A DNA stretch of 64,000 bases from Rhizobium sp. R635 (lineage in GTDB: Bacteria; Pseudomonadota; Alphaproteobacteria; Rhizobiales; Rhizobiaceae), in NCBI RefSeq assembly GCF_002211285.1, contig NZ_LOKX01000036.1, positions 124,001-188,000 of the forward strand. The letters run 5' to 3'. The notes under the pieces are model-generated. The model was not told the DNA's origin. It worked only from the letters and a program-made list of their open reading frames with translations, and did no database searches. Shown here piece after piece: positions 16,409 to 23,841 of the stretch. Numbering within the stretch: position 1 is the first letter of the stretch; each line of letters opens with the position of its first letter. The translations under genes were made by a program, and so were the position numbers.

Positions 16409-16672
16409 ATGCGCGGACAGGTTTCGCTTTTCACCGATAACACCGCCCTCAAGGCCAGCGTCTCCGGCGGCCATGGCAAGGGTTATCTGTCGCTCGATAT
16501 GGAAGCCGACGGCGTCATGGTCGTTATCTTCGCGCCCGCCGGGCGCCGCCGGGGGCTGGAGCGCATCGCCGCCGTCATGAACGAGGAGTTCGACCGGCCG
16601 CTCTCCGACGGGGATGACGAGGAGCAGCTCGAGGCCGAACTTGCCGCCGGCATCGAGGCGATCGGCCTCTGA
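16409..16672 (+). CDS. Small acidic hypothetical protein
   Basis: 87 residues, ATG; the upstream ATCACCAATGGGGAATCCACC gives a modest GGGGA site. It reads as a beta-rich first half (MRGQVSLFTDNTALKASVSGG, GYLSLDMEADGVMVVIFAP) and an acidic helical C-terminus (DDEEQLEAELAAGIEAIGL). It is followed after two bases by the 82-residue gene, so the two are almost certainly one operon. No family recognised. Confidence 0.55.
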   Translation: MRGQVSLFTDNTALKASVSGGHGKGYLSLDMEADGVMVVIFAPAGRRRGLERIAAVMNEEFDRPLSDGDDEEQLEAELAAGIEAIGL

Positions 16673-16674
16673 TC

Positions 16675-16923
16675 ATGTTCGAAACCGCCTTCACGCTGAC
16701 GCGCGGCGAAGAGGACATCGATCTCCTGGTCGAATATTCGCTGACGCCCTATCATCCCGGCAACCGCCACGCGCCGCCCGAATTCTGCACCCCGCCCTCC
16801 GGCGGCGAGGTCGAGCGGCTGACTGCCCTGCTCGACGGCGTGCCCCTCGATCTCACCGATGCCGAATACCGGCTGATCGAACGGCATATCGAGGAAACCC
16901 ACGACCTGTTCCTGGCGGCGTGA
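16675..16923 (+). CDS. Small acidic hypothetical protein, operon partner of the previous gene
   Basis: 82 residues, beginning three bases after the preceding stop codon. The pattern MFETAFTLTRGEEDIDLLVEYSLTPY with PPEFCTPPSGGEVE and a C-terminal helix (DAEYRLIERHIEETHDLFLAA) is reminiscent of small proteins found near phage-derived genes, but I do not recognise the family. The tight spacing suggests a joint function with the 87-residue protein. Confidence 0.55.
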   Translation: MFETAFTLTRGEEDIDLLVEYSLTPYHPGNRHAPPEFCTPPSGGEVERLTALLDGVPLDLTDAEYRLIERHIEETHDLFLAA

Positions 16924-16947
16924 TCGCGCCGCACCTCCAAATGGAAA

Positions 16948-16970
16948 GGCCGGCGAAACAATCGCCGGCC
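16948..16970. terminator. Bidirectional hairpin between convergent genes
   Basis: GGCCGGCGA and TCGCCGGCC form a perfect 9-bp stem with a 5-base loop. On the minus strand it is followed by TTTCC, so it is best suited to end the leftward glycine-rich gene; for the rightward operon no T-run follows. Confidence 0.5.
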
Positions 16971-17034
16971 CGTTCGCCTTCACCTGGAAGTGTTGCATGG
17001 CCGGCGGATCGGCGCGACCAGGCGATAGCGCTCT

Positions 17035-17706
17035 TTATTCGGCGGTATCGTCGTCCGGCGCCTGCGCCTCCAGCGAATCGCGGATCTGGTCGATCTTGCC
17101 GACGTCGTCACCGACGCCGAGAATGCTCTTTGCCTCCGCGAGAACGGCGGGGCTGACGGTGCCGGTCTTGCTGGCGGAGGCGAGCGCGTCTTCGAGCGCC
17201 GCGTCGCCGAGCAGCGGATCGTCGGCGGCGGGCTCGATGCCGTTGTCCAGCTCATACTGGGCATAGGCCACGGCATAGTCGCGGATCGCCGCCATGCGCG
17301 GGTCCGAGCTGTTCAGCAGCGCCCGGTAGTTCCGGTTGAGCGAGTTCAGGCCGGCCATCTCGGCCTTCAGGTTCTTTTCCTTGGCAGCGGCGGCGGTCTT
17401 CGTCCTGGTTTCGCTCGCCTTGCCGTTGCCGCGCACGTTTTCGGATTTTCCCGAGCCGCCGGAAGACTTCAGGTTGCCGGAGCTCTTGCTGCCATGGCCG
17501 GAATTGCCGCTGCCATGGCCGGAGTTCCCGCCACCATTCCCGCCGCCGTTGCCACCGCCATTCCCGCCGCCGTTACCGCCACCGCCACCGCCGCCATTGC
17601 CGCCGTCCTTGGCGAAGGCATCCGCACCGGTCCCGATAGACGCGAGCGGGCTGGCCGCGAGCGCGAATGAAAAGGCCACCATCGTTGCGATTGTTGCGAT
17701 ACGCAT
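17035..17706 (-). CDS. Secreted glycine-rich repeat protein
   Basis: 223 residues from the ATG at 17706 (CAGGAGAAAGTC upstream). The signal peptide is about residues 1-30 (MRIATIATMVAFSFALAASPLAS…). A low-complexity stretch of (N)GGG repeats (about 36-65) and a Ser/Gly/His/Lys stretch (about 62-90) follow. The C-terminal helical domain (about 105-223) contains AEMAGLNSLNRNYRALLNSSDPRMAAIRDYAVAYAQYE. Probably periplasmic or surface exposed; the function is unknown. Family relatives are annotated only as hypothetical. Confidence 0.65.
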   Translation of the reverse strand: MRIATIATMVAFSFALAASPLASIGTGADAFAKDGGNGGGGGGGNGGGNGGGNGGGNGGGNSGHGSGNSGHGSKSSGNLKSSGGSGKSENVRGNGKASETRTKTAAAAKEKNLKAEMAGLNSLNRNYRALLNSSDPRMAAIRDYAVAYAQYELDNGIEPAADDPLLGDAALEDALASASKTGTVSPAVLAEAKSILGVGDDVGKIDQIRDSLEAQAPDDDTAE

Positions 17707-17960
17707 GACTTTCTCCTGATTGCCGTCGATTCCAAGACTAACCCTAAGGGAGTATTGCAACCGGCACATCGGGCGAAGGTCCGGACCTCCCACCGCCTTT
17801 GGTCCGGCCCCGGGCAAATGTTGCAACCAAGACGGCAGCGCCATCCCCGGTAGCAAACAGCCGTTGCCGCAGCGCGGGGCGCGCGCCCTCTCTCTCGCCG
17901 AACTGGCAGGCGCTGAAAACCGCCCGCCACCCCGACGCCGCGCAACGAAGAGCAATGAAC

Positions 17961-18180
17961 GGTGTGCCGTGCAGCCCCCTCATCCGATCCTTCGGGCCAC
18001 CTTCTCCCCGCTGGGGAGAAGAGGGAACAAGCCGCCTGCTTATCTTTCTACTTTAGACATTTCTAGGAAATGAGACATTGCCACGATTCCGCTTCTCCCC
18101 AGCGGGGGTCCGAAGGACGGGCGAGACCCGTGGCTCGCCCCGGTCGATGCCGGCAGGCAGATGAGGGGGCTGCACGGCAC
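17961..18180. repeat. Mosaic palindromic repeat, family B, copy 3
   Basis: The left arm ends in the plain ccgctggggagaag form. The right arm carries the extension module ggtccgaaggacgggcgaga, then cccgtggctcgccccggtcg. The outer ends gtgccgtgcagccccctcat / atgagggggctgcacggcac are inverted. It reaches exactly to the stop codon of the membrane-protein gene at 18180. Confidence 0.85.
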
Positions 18181-18728
18181 TACGCCGGAGATGCCGCAAC
18201 AAACCCGCGCCCGGCCGCGACGGCGTGGAGGCAGACCAACCCAACGGCGGCAAGCGCATTGATCAGCAGCACTTCGCCCACCACCGCCAGCGAAAACGCG
18301 CCCTCGCCCGATGGCAGCACCGAAGTCGCGGTATAGAGCACGCCTTCATAGGCGATGAAACCGGCGAGGAAGGCGCCCGTCATCGTGACGGCGAGGTCGG
18401 CCGTCAAGCGTAGCGCCGCGATTGCCACGCCGAGCGAAGCAAAAGCCGCGATCCCGATCGCAAGGCCCCAGGCATAGCTGTCCCAAGTCTGGGGATAACC
18501 GAGCACGAGATAGCCGACCAGCTGGTTGGCGAGCCAGGCGAGCAGAACCGCCGTTACCGCCATGCCCCTGGGAAGCACCACCGCCGAAACCGCCGCCAGC
18601 GCCACGAAGGGCGTGACACAGGCGAAAACCAGGCTGAGGCCGACGCTTGCGCCCGCAATGGCGATGACCCAGGCGGCGGCGAAACCGGCCGCGGCAGGAC
18701 GCAGGGGAAGCTGATCTCGTGCGAGCAT
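18180..18728 (-). CDS. Polytopic membrane protein, unknown function
   Basis: 182 residues from the ATG at 18728 (TGGAG 8 bases upstream). Five or six membrane segments are apparent: about 13-35 (AAGFAAAWVIAIAGASVGLSLVFACV), 39-57, 60-75, 85-108, 113-135 and 150-170, with very short loops. The pattern fits small rhizobial inner-membrane proteins of transporter-like appearance. No signature allows a substrate call. A GC hairpin lies about 80 nt upstream in the leader. Confidence 0.6.
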   Translation of the reverse strand: MLARDQLPLRPAAAGFAAAWVIAIAGASVGLSLVFACVTPFVALAAVSAVVLPRGMAVTAVLLAWLANQLVGYLVLGYPQTWDSYAWGLAIGIAAFASLGVAIAALRLTADLAVTMTGAFLAGFIAYEGVLYTATSVLPSGEGAFSLAVVGEVLLINALAAVGLVCLHAVAAGRGFVAASPA

Positions 18729-18808
18729 CGCAAAAACTCCATTCGCAGGGCGCGGGCAGCCCCTCACCGAAACAATAGCAAAATCGCGAAAAAAGGCCAG
18801 CGACCCCA

Positions 18809-18827
18809 GGCGCGGCGGAGCCGCGCC
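18809..18827 (-). promoter_or_regulatory. Perfect GC hairpin in the leader of the membrane-protein gene
   Basis: GGCGCGGC and GCCGCGCC pair perfectly around a 3-base loop, about 80 bases upstream of the ATG at 18728 in the leader. It could be a leader structure or the terminator of a short transcript; no known riboswitch core was matched. The remainder of 18729-19094 holds only the two divergent promoters. Confidence 0.3.
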
Positions 18828-19094
18828 GCTTCCGCGAATGCCGGCAAGCCAGGCGTCGAATGCAAGATGGCACGAAATCCTGCCATCGGCAGCGATGCCG
18901 GCCGCAACACGCAATTATTTTCCGGATAAGCGCGCCGAAACAAAGAGATGAAAAACCCGGCAACGCGGAAAACAAGAAACCGCTCTCGCCGCCTCCCCCT
19001 GCGAGAAGTTAAAATTAATCTTAAATCCGCGTTAATCAGTGAATGCGAATATTTGCCTCAACGGTGGAGGGGTGCCTCTTCTTAAATCGGGAGC

Positions 19095-20873
19095 ATGGCG
19101 TTGGATATTCTTGGTCGTGGTGCGAATGCTGTTGCGGTTCTGGATTCACTGGCGAAATCCCAGGCGATGATCGAATTCGATCTGACGGGCAGGATTCTGA
19201 CGGCGAACGAGAATTTCTGCCGCGCGCTCGGATATGGTCTTTCGGAGATCGTCGGCCAGCATCACAGCATGTTCGTCGAGAAAGACTATGCCGCCTCCGC
19301 CGAATACAAGGCCTTCTGGGCCAAGCTCGCCGCCGGCAATTTCGATCAGCAGCAGTACAAGCGGATCGGCAAGGGCGGGCGCGAAGTCTGGATCGAGGCC
19401 TCCTACAATCCGGTCATGCGGCGCGGCAAGCCGGTCAAGGTCATCAAGATCGCCACCGACATCACCCGCCAGAAGCTGATTGCCGCCGAGGATGCCGGCA
19501 AGCTCGAAGCGCTCTCGCGCGCCCAGGCGATCATCGAGTTCACGCCCGAGGGCGAGATCCTCGCCGCCAATGAGAATTTCCTCGCCGCGCTCGGCTATAC
19601 GCTTGCGGAAATCAAGGGCAGGCATCACTCGATGTTCTGCGAGCCGGCCTATGCGGCCTCGGTGGAATACAAGGCCTTCTGGCCGAGTCTGGCGGCCGGC
19701 AAGCTCGCCGCCGACGAATTCATGCGCATCGGCAAGGGCGGCCGCAAGGTCTTCATCCAGGCCTCCTACAATCCGATCTTCGACATGAACGGCAAGGTCT
19801 TCAAGGTCGTGAAATTCGCGACCGACGTGACGCCGCGCGTCGAAAATGTCGAACAGCTCGCGGCCTGCCTGACGAACCTGTCGAACGGCGATCTCTCGCA
19901 GAAGATCGCCTCCCCCTTCATTCCGTCGCTGGAGCGCCTGCGCACCGATTTCAACAGCGCCTCCGACAAGCTCAAGCATGCCATGGCGACCGTCGCCGAC
20001 AATGCCAAGGCGATCTCCGCGAGCTCGGAAGAGATCGGCAGTGCGGCCGACGACCTGGCGAAACGAACCGAACAGCAGGCGGCCTCCGTCGAGCAGACGG
20101 CCGCGACGCTCGAAGAGATCACCACAACAGTCAAGGATGCGAGCAAGCGCGCGGGCGAAGCCGGCGACCTCGTGACCCATACCAAGGCCCATGCCGAACA
20201 TTCGGCCGAGGTGGTGAAAAACGCCATCGCGGCCATGGACCAGATCGAAAATTCCTCACGCGAAATTTCCAACATCATCGGCGTCATCGACGAGATCGCC
20301 TTCCAGACGAACCTGCTGGCGCTGAACGCCGGCATCGAGGCGGCGCGCGCCGGCGAGGCCGGCAAGGGCTTTGCGGTCGTGGCGATGGAAGTGCGCGAGC
20401 TCGCCCAGCGCTCCGCCGACGCCGCCAAGGAAATCAAGGCGCTGATCACCGCCTCCAGCGGCCACGTCGCCACCGGCGTCACCCTCGTCAGCAAGACCGG
20501 CAGCGCGCTCGAGGAAATCGCCGAACAGGTCCATCACATCAACAGCAATGTCGTGGCGATCGTCAAAGCCTCTCGCGAGCAGTCCACCGCGCTCGCCGAA
20601 GTCAACAATGCGGTCAACTCAGTCGATCAGAGCACCCAGCAGAACGCCGCCATGGTCGAGGAACAGACCGCAGCCAGCCACAGCCTCGCCCACGAGGCCG
20701 CCGCCCTCTTCGAACTCCTCAGCCAGTTCCGCTTCGACGACGCCCCGCGAGCGGCCAATGTCTCCACATTGCCCGGCACCAGGACGCCGAAACCGGCCCC
20801 GCTCCACCGGCCCCGCCCGATGAAATCCCACGGCTCGGCCGCCGTGGCGGAAGCGGGCTGGCAGGATTTTTGA
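19095..20873 (+). CDS. Methyl-accepting chemotaxis protein, cytosolic, two PAS domains
   Basis: 592 residues, ATG start. There is no membrane span. Two homologous PAS domains (about 15-130 and 138-255) each contain the phrase AxxEYKAFWxxLAAG and GGR(E/K)V(W/F)I(E/Q)ASYNP. A linker resembling the HAMP-like segment (LTNLSNGDLSQKI) follows, then the signalling domain (about 300-545) with the hairpin tip [33 protein letters not shown]. The C-terminus is GWQDF, an xWxxF-type tether like those that recruit CheR/CheB. It should sense an internal cue (redox or a small ligand bound by PAS) and signal through CheA/CheW. No che genes are nearby. Confidence 0.92.
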   Translation: MALDILGRGANAVAVLDSLAKSQAMIEFDLTGRILTANENFCRALGYGLSEIVGQHHSMFVEKDYAASAEYKAFWAKLAAGNFDQQQYKRIGKGGREVWIEASYNPVMRRGKPVKVIKIATDITRQKLIAAEDAGKLEALSRAQAIIEFTPEGEILAANENFLAALGYTLAEIKGRHHSMFCEPAYAASVEYKAFWPSLAAGKLAADEFMRIGKGGRKVFIQASYNPIFDMNGKVFKVVKFATDVTPRVENVEQLAACLTNLSNGDLSQKIASPFIPSLERLRTDFNSASDKLKHAMATVADNAKAISASSEEIGSAADDLAKRTEQQAASVEQTAATLEEITTTVKDASKRAGEAGDLVTHTKAHAEHSAEVVKNAIAAMDQIENSSREISNIIGVIDEIAFQTNLLALNAGIEAARAGEAGKGFAVVAMEVRELAQRSADAAKEIKALITASSGHVATGVTLVSKTGSALEEIAEQVHHINSNVVAIVKASREQSTALAEVNNAVNSVDQSTQQNAAMVEEQTAASHSLAHEAAALFELLSQFRFDDAPRAANVSTLPGTRTPKPAPLHRPRPMKSHGSAAVAEAGWQDF

Positions 20874-21001
20874 TGGCGGGGGGAGCGCCACGCTTCCCTG
20901 CATGCCTGCCTCTCGCTGAACGACACTTACCCTTTGATATGGTCCAGAGACTGGTCTAAATTGACAGAGAACGAGCCGGACCGGCCGAGCGGGAGTGTGA
21001 G

Positions 21002-21259
21002 ATGCGGGTATCCGTGACCGATGCCAAGGGGCAGTTGACCGAACTGGTGCGGCGCGCCGAAGCGGGCGACGAGGTGATCCTCACCCGGCATGGCCATGCC
21101 GCCGTCCGGCTGGTTCCGGTCAAGACGGCGCCCGACCACAAATCGCGCCGGGCGCTCATGGAGGCGATGCGCGCCTCCGCCGCCGCCAAAGCCGCCGATG
21201 GCCCGGCGGCCGCACGGAGCCAGGATTTTCTCTATGGCGATGACGGCCTGCCCGAATGA
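21002..21259 (+). CDS. Phd/YefM-family antitoxin
   Basis: 85 residues, ATG start with GGGAG 8-11 bases upstream. The N-terminus MRVSVTDAKGQLTELVRRAEAGDEVILTRHGHAAVRLVPV is the Phd/YefM DNA-binding fold. The C-terminal tail (SQDFLYGDDGLPE) would wrap the toxin. It is an antitoxin and autorepressor. Its stop codon overlaps the toxin start by four bases (ATGA), so the two are translationally coupled. The AT-rich gap before it probably holds the autoregulated promoter. Confidence 0.88.
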   Translation: MRVSVTDAKGQLTELVRRAEAGDEVILTRHGHAAVRLVPVKTAPDHKSRRALMEAMRASAAAKAADGPAAARSQDFLYGDDGLPE

Positions 21260-21639
21260 TCGCCGTCGACACCTCAGCGCTGATGGCGATCCTGCTCGGC
21301 GAGCCGCAGGCTGACGCCCTGATCGCCGCCCTCGAAGCCGAAGACGACCTCCTGATCTCCGCCGGCACGGTCGCCGAAACCTTGATCGTCGCCGCCCGGC
21401 GCAATGTCGGCGCGGAGATGGAACAACTGCTCGACGGCCTCGGCTTCGAAATCATCTCCGTCACCCCTGCCTCCGCCCGCCGCATCGCCGATACCTATGG
21501 CACCTGGGGCAAGGGCATCCATCCCGCAGGCCTGAACTTCGGCGACTGCTTCGCCTATGAGGTGGCTAGAGAATATGGGTGCCGGCTGCTGTTTGTGGGC
21601 GATGATTTCAGCAGGACGGATGTGGAGGGAGTGATTTGA
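21256..21639 (+). CDS. vapC: VapC-type PIN-domain ribonuclease toxin
   Basis: 127 residues. The PIN-domain acidic residues are in place: Asp5 (MIAVDTSALMAIL), Glu41 (TVAETLIVAA), Asp97 (LNFGDCFAYEVA) and the C-terminal GDDF (about 116-119). VapC toxins cleave tRNA or rRNA and arrest growth when the labile antitoxin is lost. It is paired with the Phd-like antitoxin just upstream, a common mix in alphaproteobacteria. It ends 18 bp from the convergent darT gene. Confidence 0.9.
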   Translation: MIAVDTSALMAILLGEPQADALIAALEAEDDLLISAGTVAETLIVAARRNVGAEMEQLLDGLGFEIISVTPASARRIADTYGTWGKGIHPAGLNFGDCFAYEVAREYGCRLLFVGDDFSRTDVEGVI

Positions 21640-21657
21640 TGAGTGGGATACTAGTTA

Positions 21658-22626
21658 TCAAAACAGCTCTGAGGCTTCCGACTTTATAGGCCCCCTAAAC
21701 GCCAACTGCTCTTCCAGTCTTATTACCCACGTTCCAGGCGTCGTTGAATAGTTTGAGATATTCAGGTTGGGTGCTTTGAGTTGAAATGTTTTATCATAGG
21801 TGGCGACGTTACCCCCTGAAGTCTGCTGCACAAACAACTTGAAGTTTCTATCCGCGGGAGTGAAGTCGACTGGAAAGTTGAATGTCAGGGTGACCGTGCC
21901 ATTAGAAAATGTGAGATCATTAAGATAAAAGGCTCGCGCCAGAAACAAAGTTCCTCGCACACGTTCAACAAACGTCTTGTAAGCGCAAGTCAGGCCACTC
22001 TGGGCTAACAAGTGCTCAAACGTATGCATGTCTGTCTGCGTCCGGAAAACGATCGCCCTTAGATGTGGCTGAAGGCTGACACAGCTTTCAACACTTACCT
22101 CCGACATTCGTTGATTTTGAATGTAGTCGCGATTTTCCTGATTGGTGGGACCATCATGATAAATGGCATCAAAATCTAGAGTATCAAACGCCGTATCGCC
22201 ATCAAGGAAAATTCTGGAGCGCTGAACGTTGCCGTTGCTGAAGCGAGCAAATGGAAGTGTGATTACTGAAATGAAATCGAATACGAACATCACCGGGATA
22301 GACATGTGGTGTTGCAGCCGGTAAGGGTCGGCAAGACATTTGATGCCCTCGGTGCGGAAATGAAACCCATTCTTGGGCCGAAAATACAAACGCGCACAAG
22401 AGTGGGAACCCTCATAGATACCCAAAGCACCAGAGTTTGCTACGTCCAAGAAATTCGTCGCGTTGTTCCGACATTTCAACTCTCCGTCCCGGACGATGTT
22501 GATAGCTGTCGTGACATCACAGGCGTGATAGAGGAAGTTCGGCCAAACGGACCTACCACCACGCGCAGAAAGGCGCGCTACCATGTCTTTTACATGCTTT
22601 TGCGCTCGAACTAAAGTGACAGGCAC
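21658..22626 (-). CDS. darT: DarT-like ssDNA thymidine ADP-ribosyltransferase toxin
   Basis: 322 residues, GTG start at 22626 with GGAG 7-8 bases upstream, overlapping the end of darG by 16 bases. DarT toxins transfer ADP-ribose from NAD+ to thymidines in single-stranded DNA. Visible family features are LYHACD with the NAD-binding His34, YFRPKNGF (about 81-88), ARFSNGN…SRIF (about 127-140), LDFDAIYHD (about 150-158) and NQRMSEVSV with the probable catalytic Glu176, then LRAIVFRT. About residues 228-322 form an extra beta-rich domain (LTFSNGTVTLTFNFPVDF…TPGTWVIRLEEQ) that is absent from the compact DarT proteins I know. Base composition is much more AT-rich than the flanks. The likely role is phage defence by abortive infection. 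Confidence 0.82.
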   Translation of the reverse strand: MPVTLVRAQKHVKDMVARLSARGGRSVWPNFLYHACDVTTAINIVRDGELKCRNNATNFLDVANSGALGIYEGSHSCARLYFRPKNGFHFRTEGIKCLADPYRLQHHMSIPVMFVFDFISVITLPFARFSNGNVQRSRIFLDGDTAFDTLDFDAIYHDGPTNQENRDYIQNQRMSEVSVESCVSLQPHLRAIVFRTQTDMHTFEHLLAQSGLTCAYKTFVERVRGTLFLARAFYLNDLTFSNGTVTLTFNFPVDFTPADRNFKLFVQQTSGGNVATYDKTFQLKAPNLNISNYSTTPGTWVIRLEEQLAFRGPIKSEASELF

Positions 22627-23528
22627 GCCTGCTCTCCACGCGACGCGCTAACCGCGTCCACTTGAACGCTATTTTTTCTGTCTTCCCGACTAATGTACAG
22701 CGCGTGCCCAGGGCTATGCTCCAACCAACCAGGTCGGCTAATTTCTGCGACCTGAACATACGGCAATTCTGCGAGTATCGGAAAAAGATAGGACTTCAAT
22801 TTCTTAGATGCGTCATCAGCGAATTGCTCTGAGGTCAAAATTCCATTTTGCAGCGAGGACCACGCAGCCTCGATGAGTTCGTGATCGATCACCTCAGTCC
22901 TACCAGTTAACCTCTCTATCACAATGTCTCCGTCGGCCGCCCACTTCGCATGGAATTCGGACGTGCGGCGCAGGGTTGCAAAGCTAGCGTGCCGATCAAT
23001 GTTCTCCATAATGTCATTTCGAAACTCGTTGAACGAGATGGGGACCCGACGCTCCTGTGGATTCTTGTGCTCGGGTATAAAAGACTTAGGCACCTGTCTA
23101 TCGTGCACGTAGACAGGAATGTCCAGTTTCGAAAGATATCGCTCCATGACAGGGCGAACCTCTTCCCAATTCAGGTTCCCGTTCCCGCAGCCGAGGGGCG
23201 GGAAAGACACGGAGGAGATGCCCATCTTCTTATACGAGCGCTGGAAAGCGGTTAAGCCCGCCTCGACGTACTCTAGTTTCGACGGCTGCCGCCACGTAGT
23301 CTTTGTTGGGAAATTTAATATCCAATGGTCCGCAGCGCGCCACAGATGCAGTCTGCCGACATCCAATGAACGATTATCACAGATGGACTTATAAGCCTTG
23401 AACATCTCAGGATAGCGCTCTTTGAATTGCAGCGCTATCCCTTTCCCCATGACCCCAACGGTATTGACCGTGTTTACCAGCGTCTGCGCCGGGGAATCAA
23501 AAAGACTTGTCCGAACGTACGTCAGCAA
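22611..23528 (-). CDS. darG: DarG-like macrodomain antitoxin (ADP-ribosylglycohydrolase)
   Basis: 305 residues from a TTG at 23528 (GGTGAT upstream). The N-terminal macrodomain (about 1-150) has the DarG hallmark TLVNTVNTVGVMGKGIALQFK, containing the conserved Lys29, and SFPPLGCGNGNLNWEEVRPVME (about 108-129), the second ADP-ribose-binding loop. The C-terminal half (about 165-300, RNDIMENIDRHASFATLRR…) corresponds to the DarG C-terminal toxin-binding region and includes VIERLTGRTEVIDHELIEAAW. DarG removes ADP-ribose from DNA and also binds DarT directly. In the usual operon darT comes first; here darG is first. Confidence 0.87.
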   Translation of the reverse strand: MLTYVRTSLFDSPAQTLVNTVNTVGVMGKGIALQFKERYPEMFKAYKSICDNRSLDVGRLHLWRAADHWILNFPTKTTWRQPSKLEYVEAGLTAFQRSYKKMGISSVSFPPLGCGNGNLNWEEVRPVMERYLSKLDIPVYVHDRQVPKSFIPEHKNPQERRVPISFNEFRNDIMENIDRHASFATLRRTSEFHAKWAADGDIVIERLTGRTEVIDHELIEAAWSSLQNGILTSEQFADDASKKLKSYLFPILAELPYVQVAEISRPGWLEHSPGHALYISREDRKNSVQVDAVSASRGEQACLSL

Positions 23529-23841
23529 GAATCACCCATTTGTTCTCTCTTCGTTCCATAATTTGTAGCATATATTGAACTGGAATTCGTGGTAATTTTG
23601 GCAACACCGTTGAACTAAGTTTGTTTAGCATTCACGAAGAAGCCGGCACCTCGCCTCCTCGGGATAAGGCTTTCCTGAGCTCCGTCCGATATCCGGCCGC
23701 TCCGCTTTCATGGGCGCGCATCCTCAACTGCCCCTCATCCCGAGGCGCGATCCCCAGGATCACGTCGAAGGATCATGTTGAGGTGCGCAGCCCGTAGGGC
23801 GGAGCCTCGAAGCACGCGTCGCAACGCCGCTCCTTGCATCC
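23529..23841. other. Gene-free stretch with darG promoter and a family-D repeat
   Basis: The AT-rich part (23530-23640) should carry the darG promoter. From 23650 onward the composition turns GC-rich. A family-D repeat lies at 23778-23832: aggtgcgcagcccgtagggc, then ggagcctcgaagcacgcgtc, also found at 31082-31135 and partly at 30776-30812. No gene was seen. Confidence 0.5.

Noticed and set aside
17520-17610. Tandem short repeats considered as a variable-number locus
   Set aside because: They encode the GGGN repeats of the secreted glycine-rich protein; kept as part of that gene.
18866-18884. RpoN-like promoter tggcacgaaatcctgcc
   Set aside because: The GG to GC spacing is one base too long for sigma-54 and no sigma-54-type gene follows on the plus strand.
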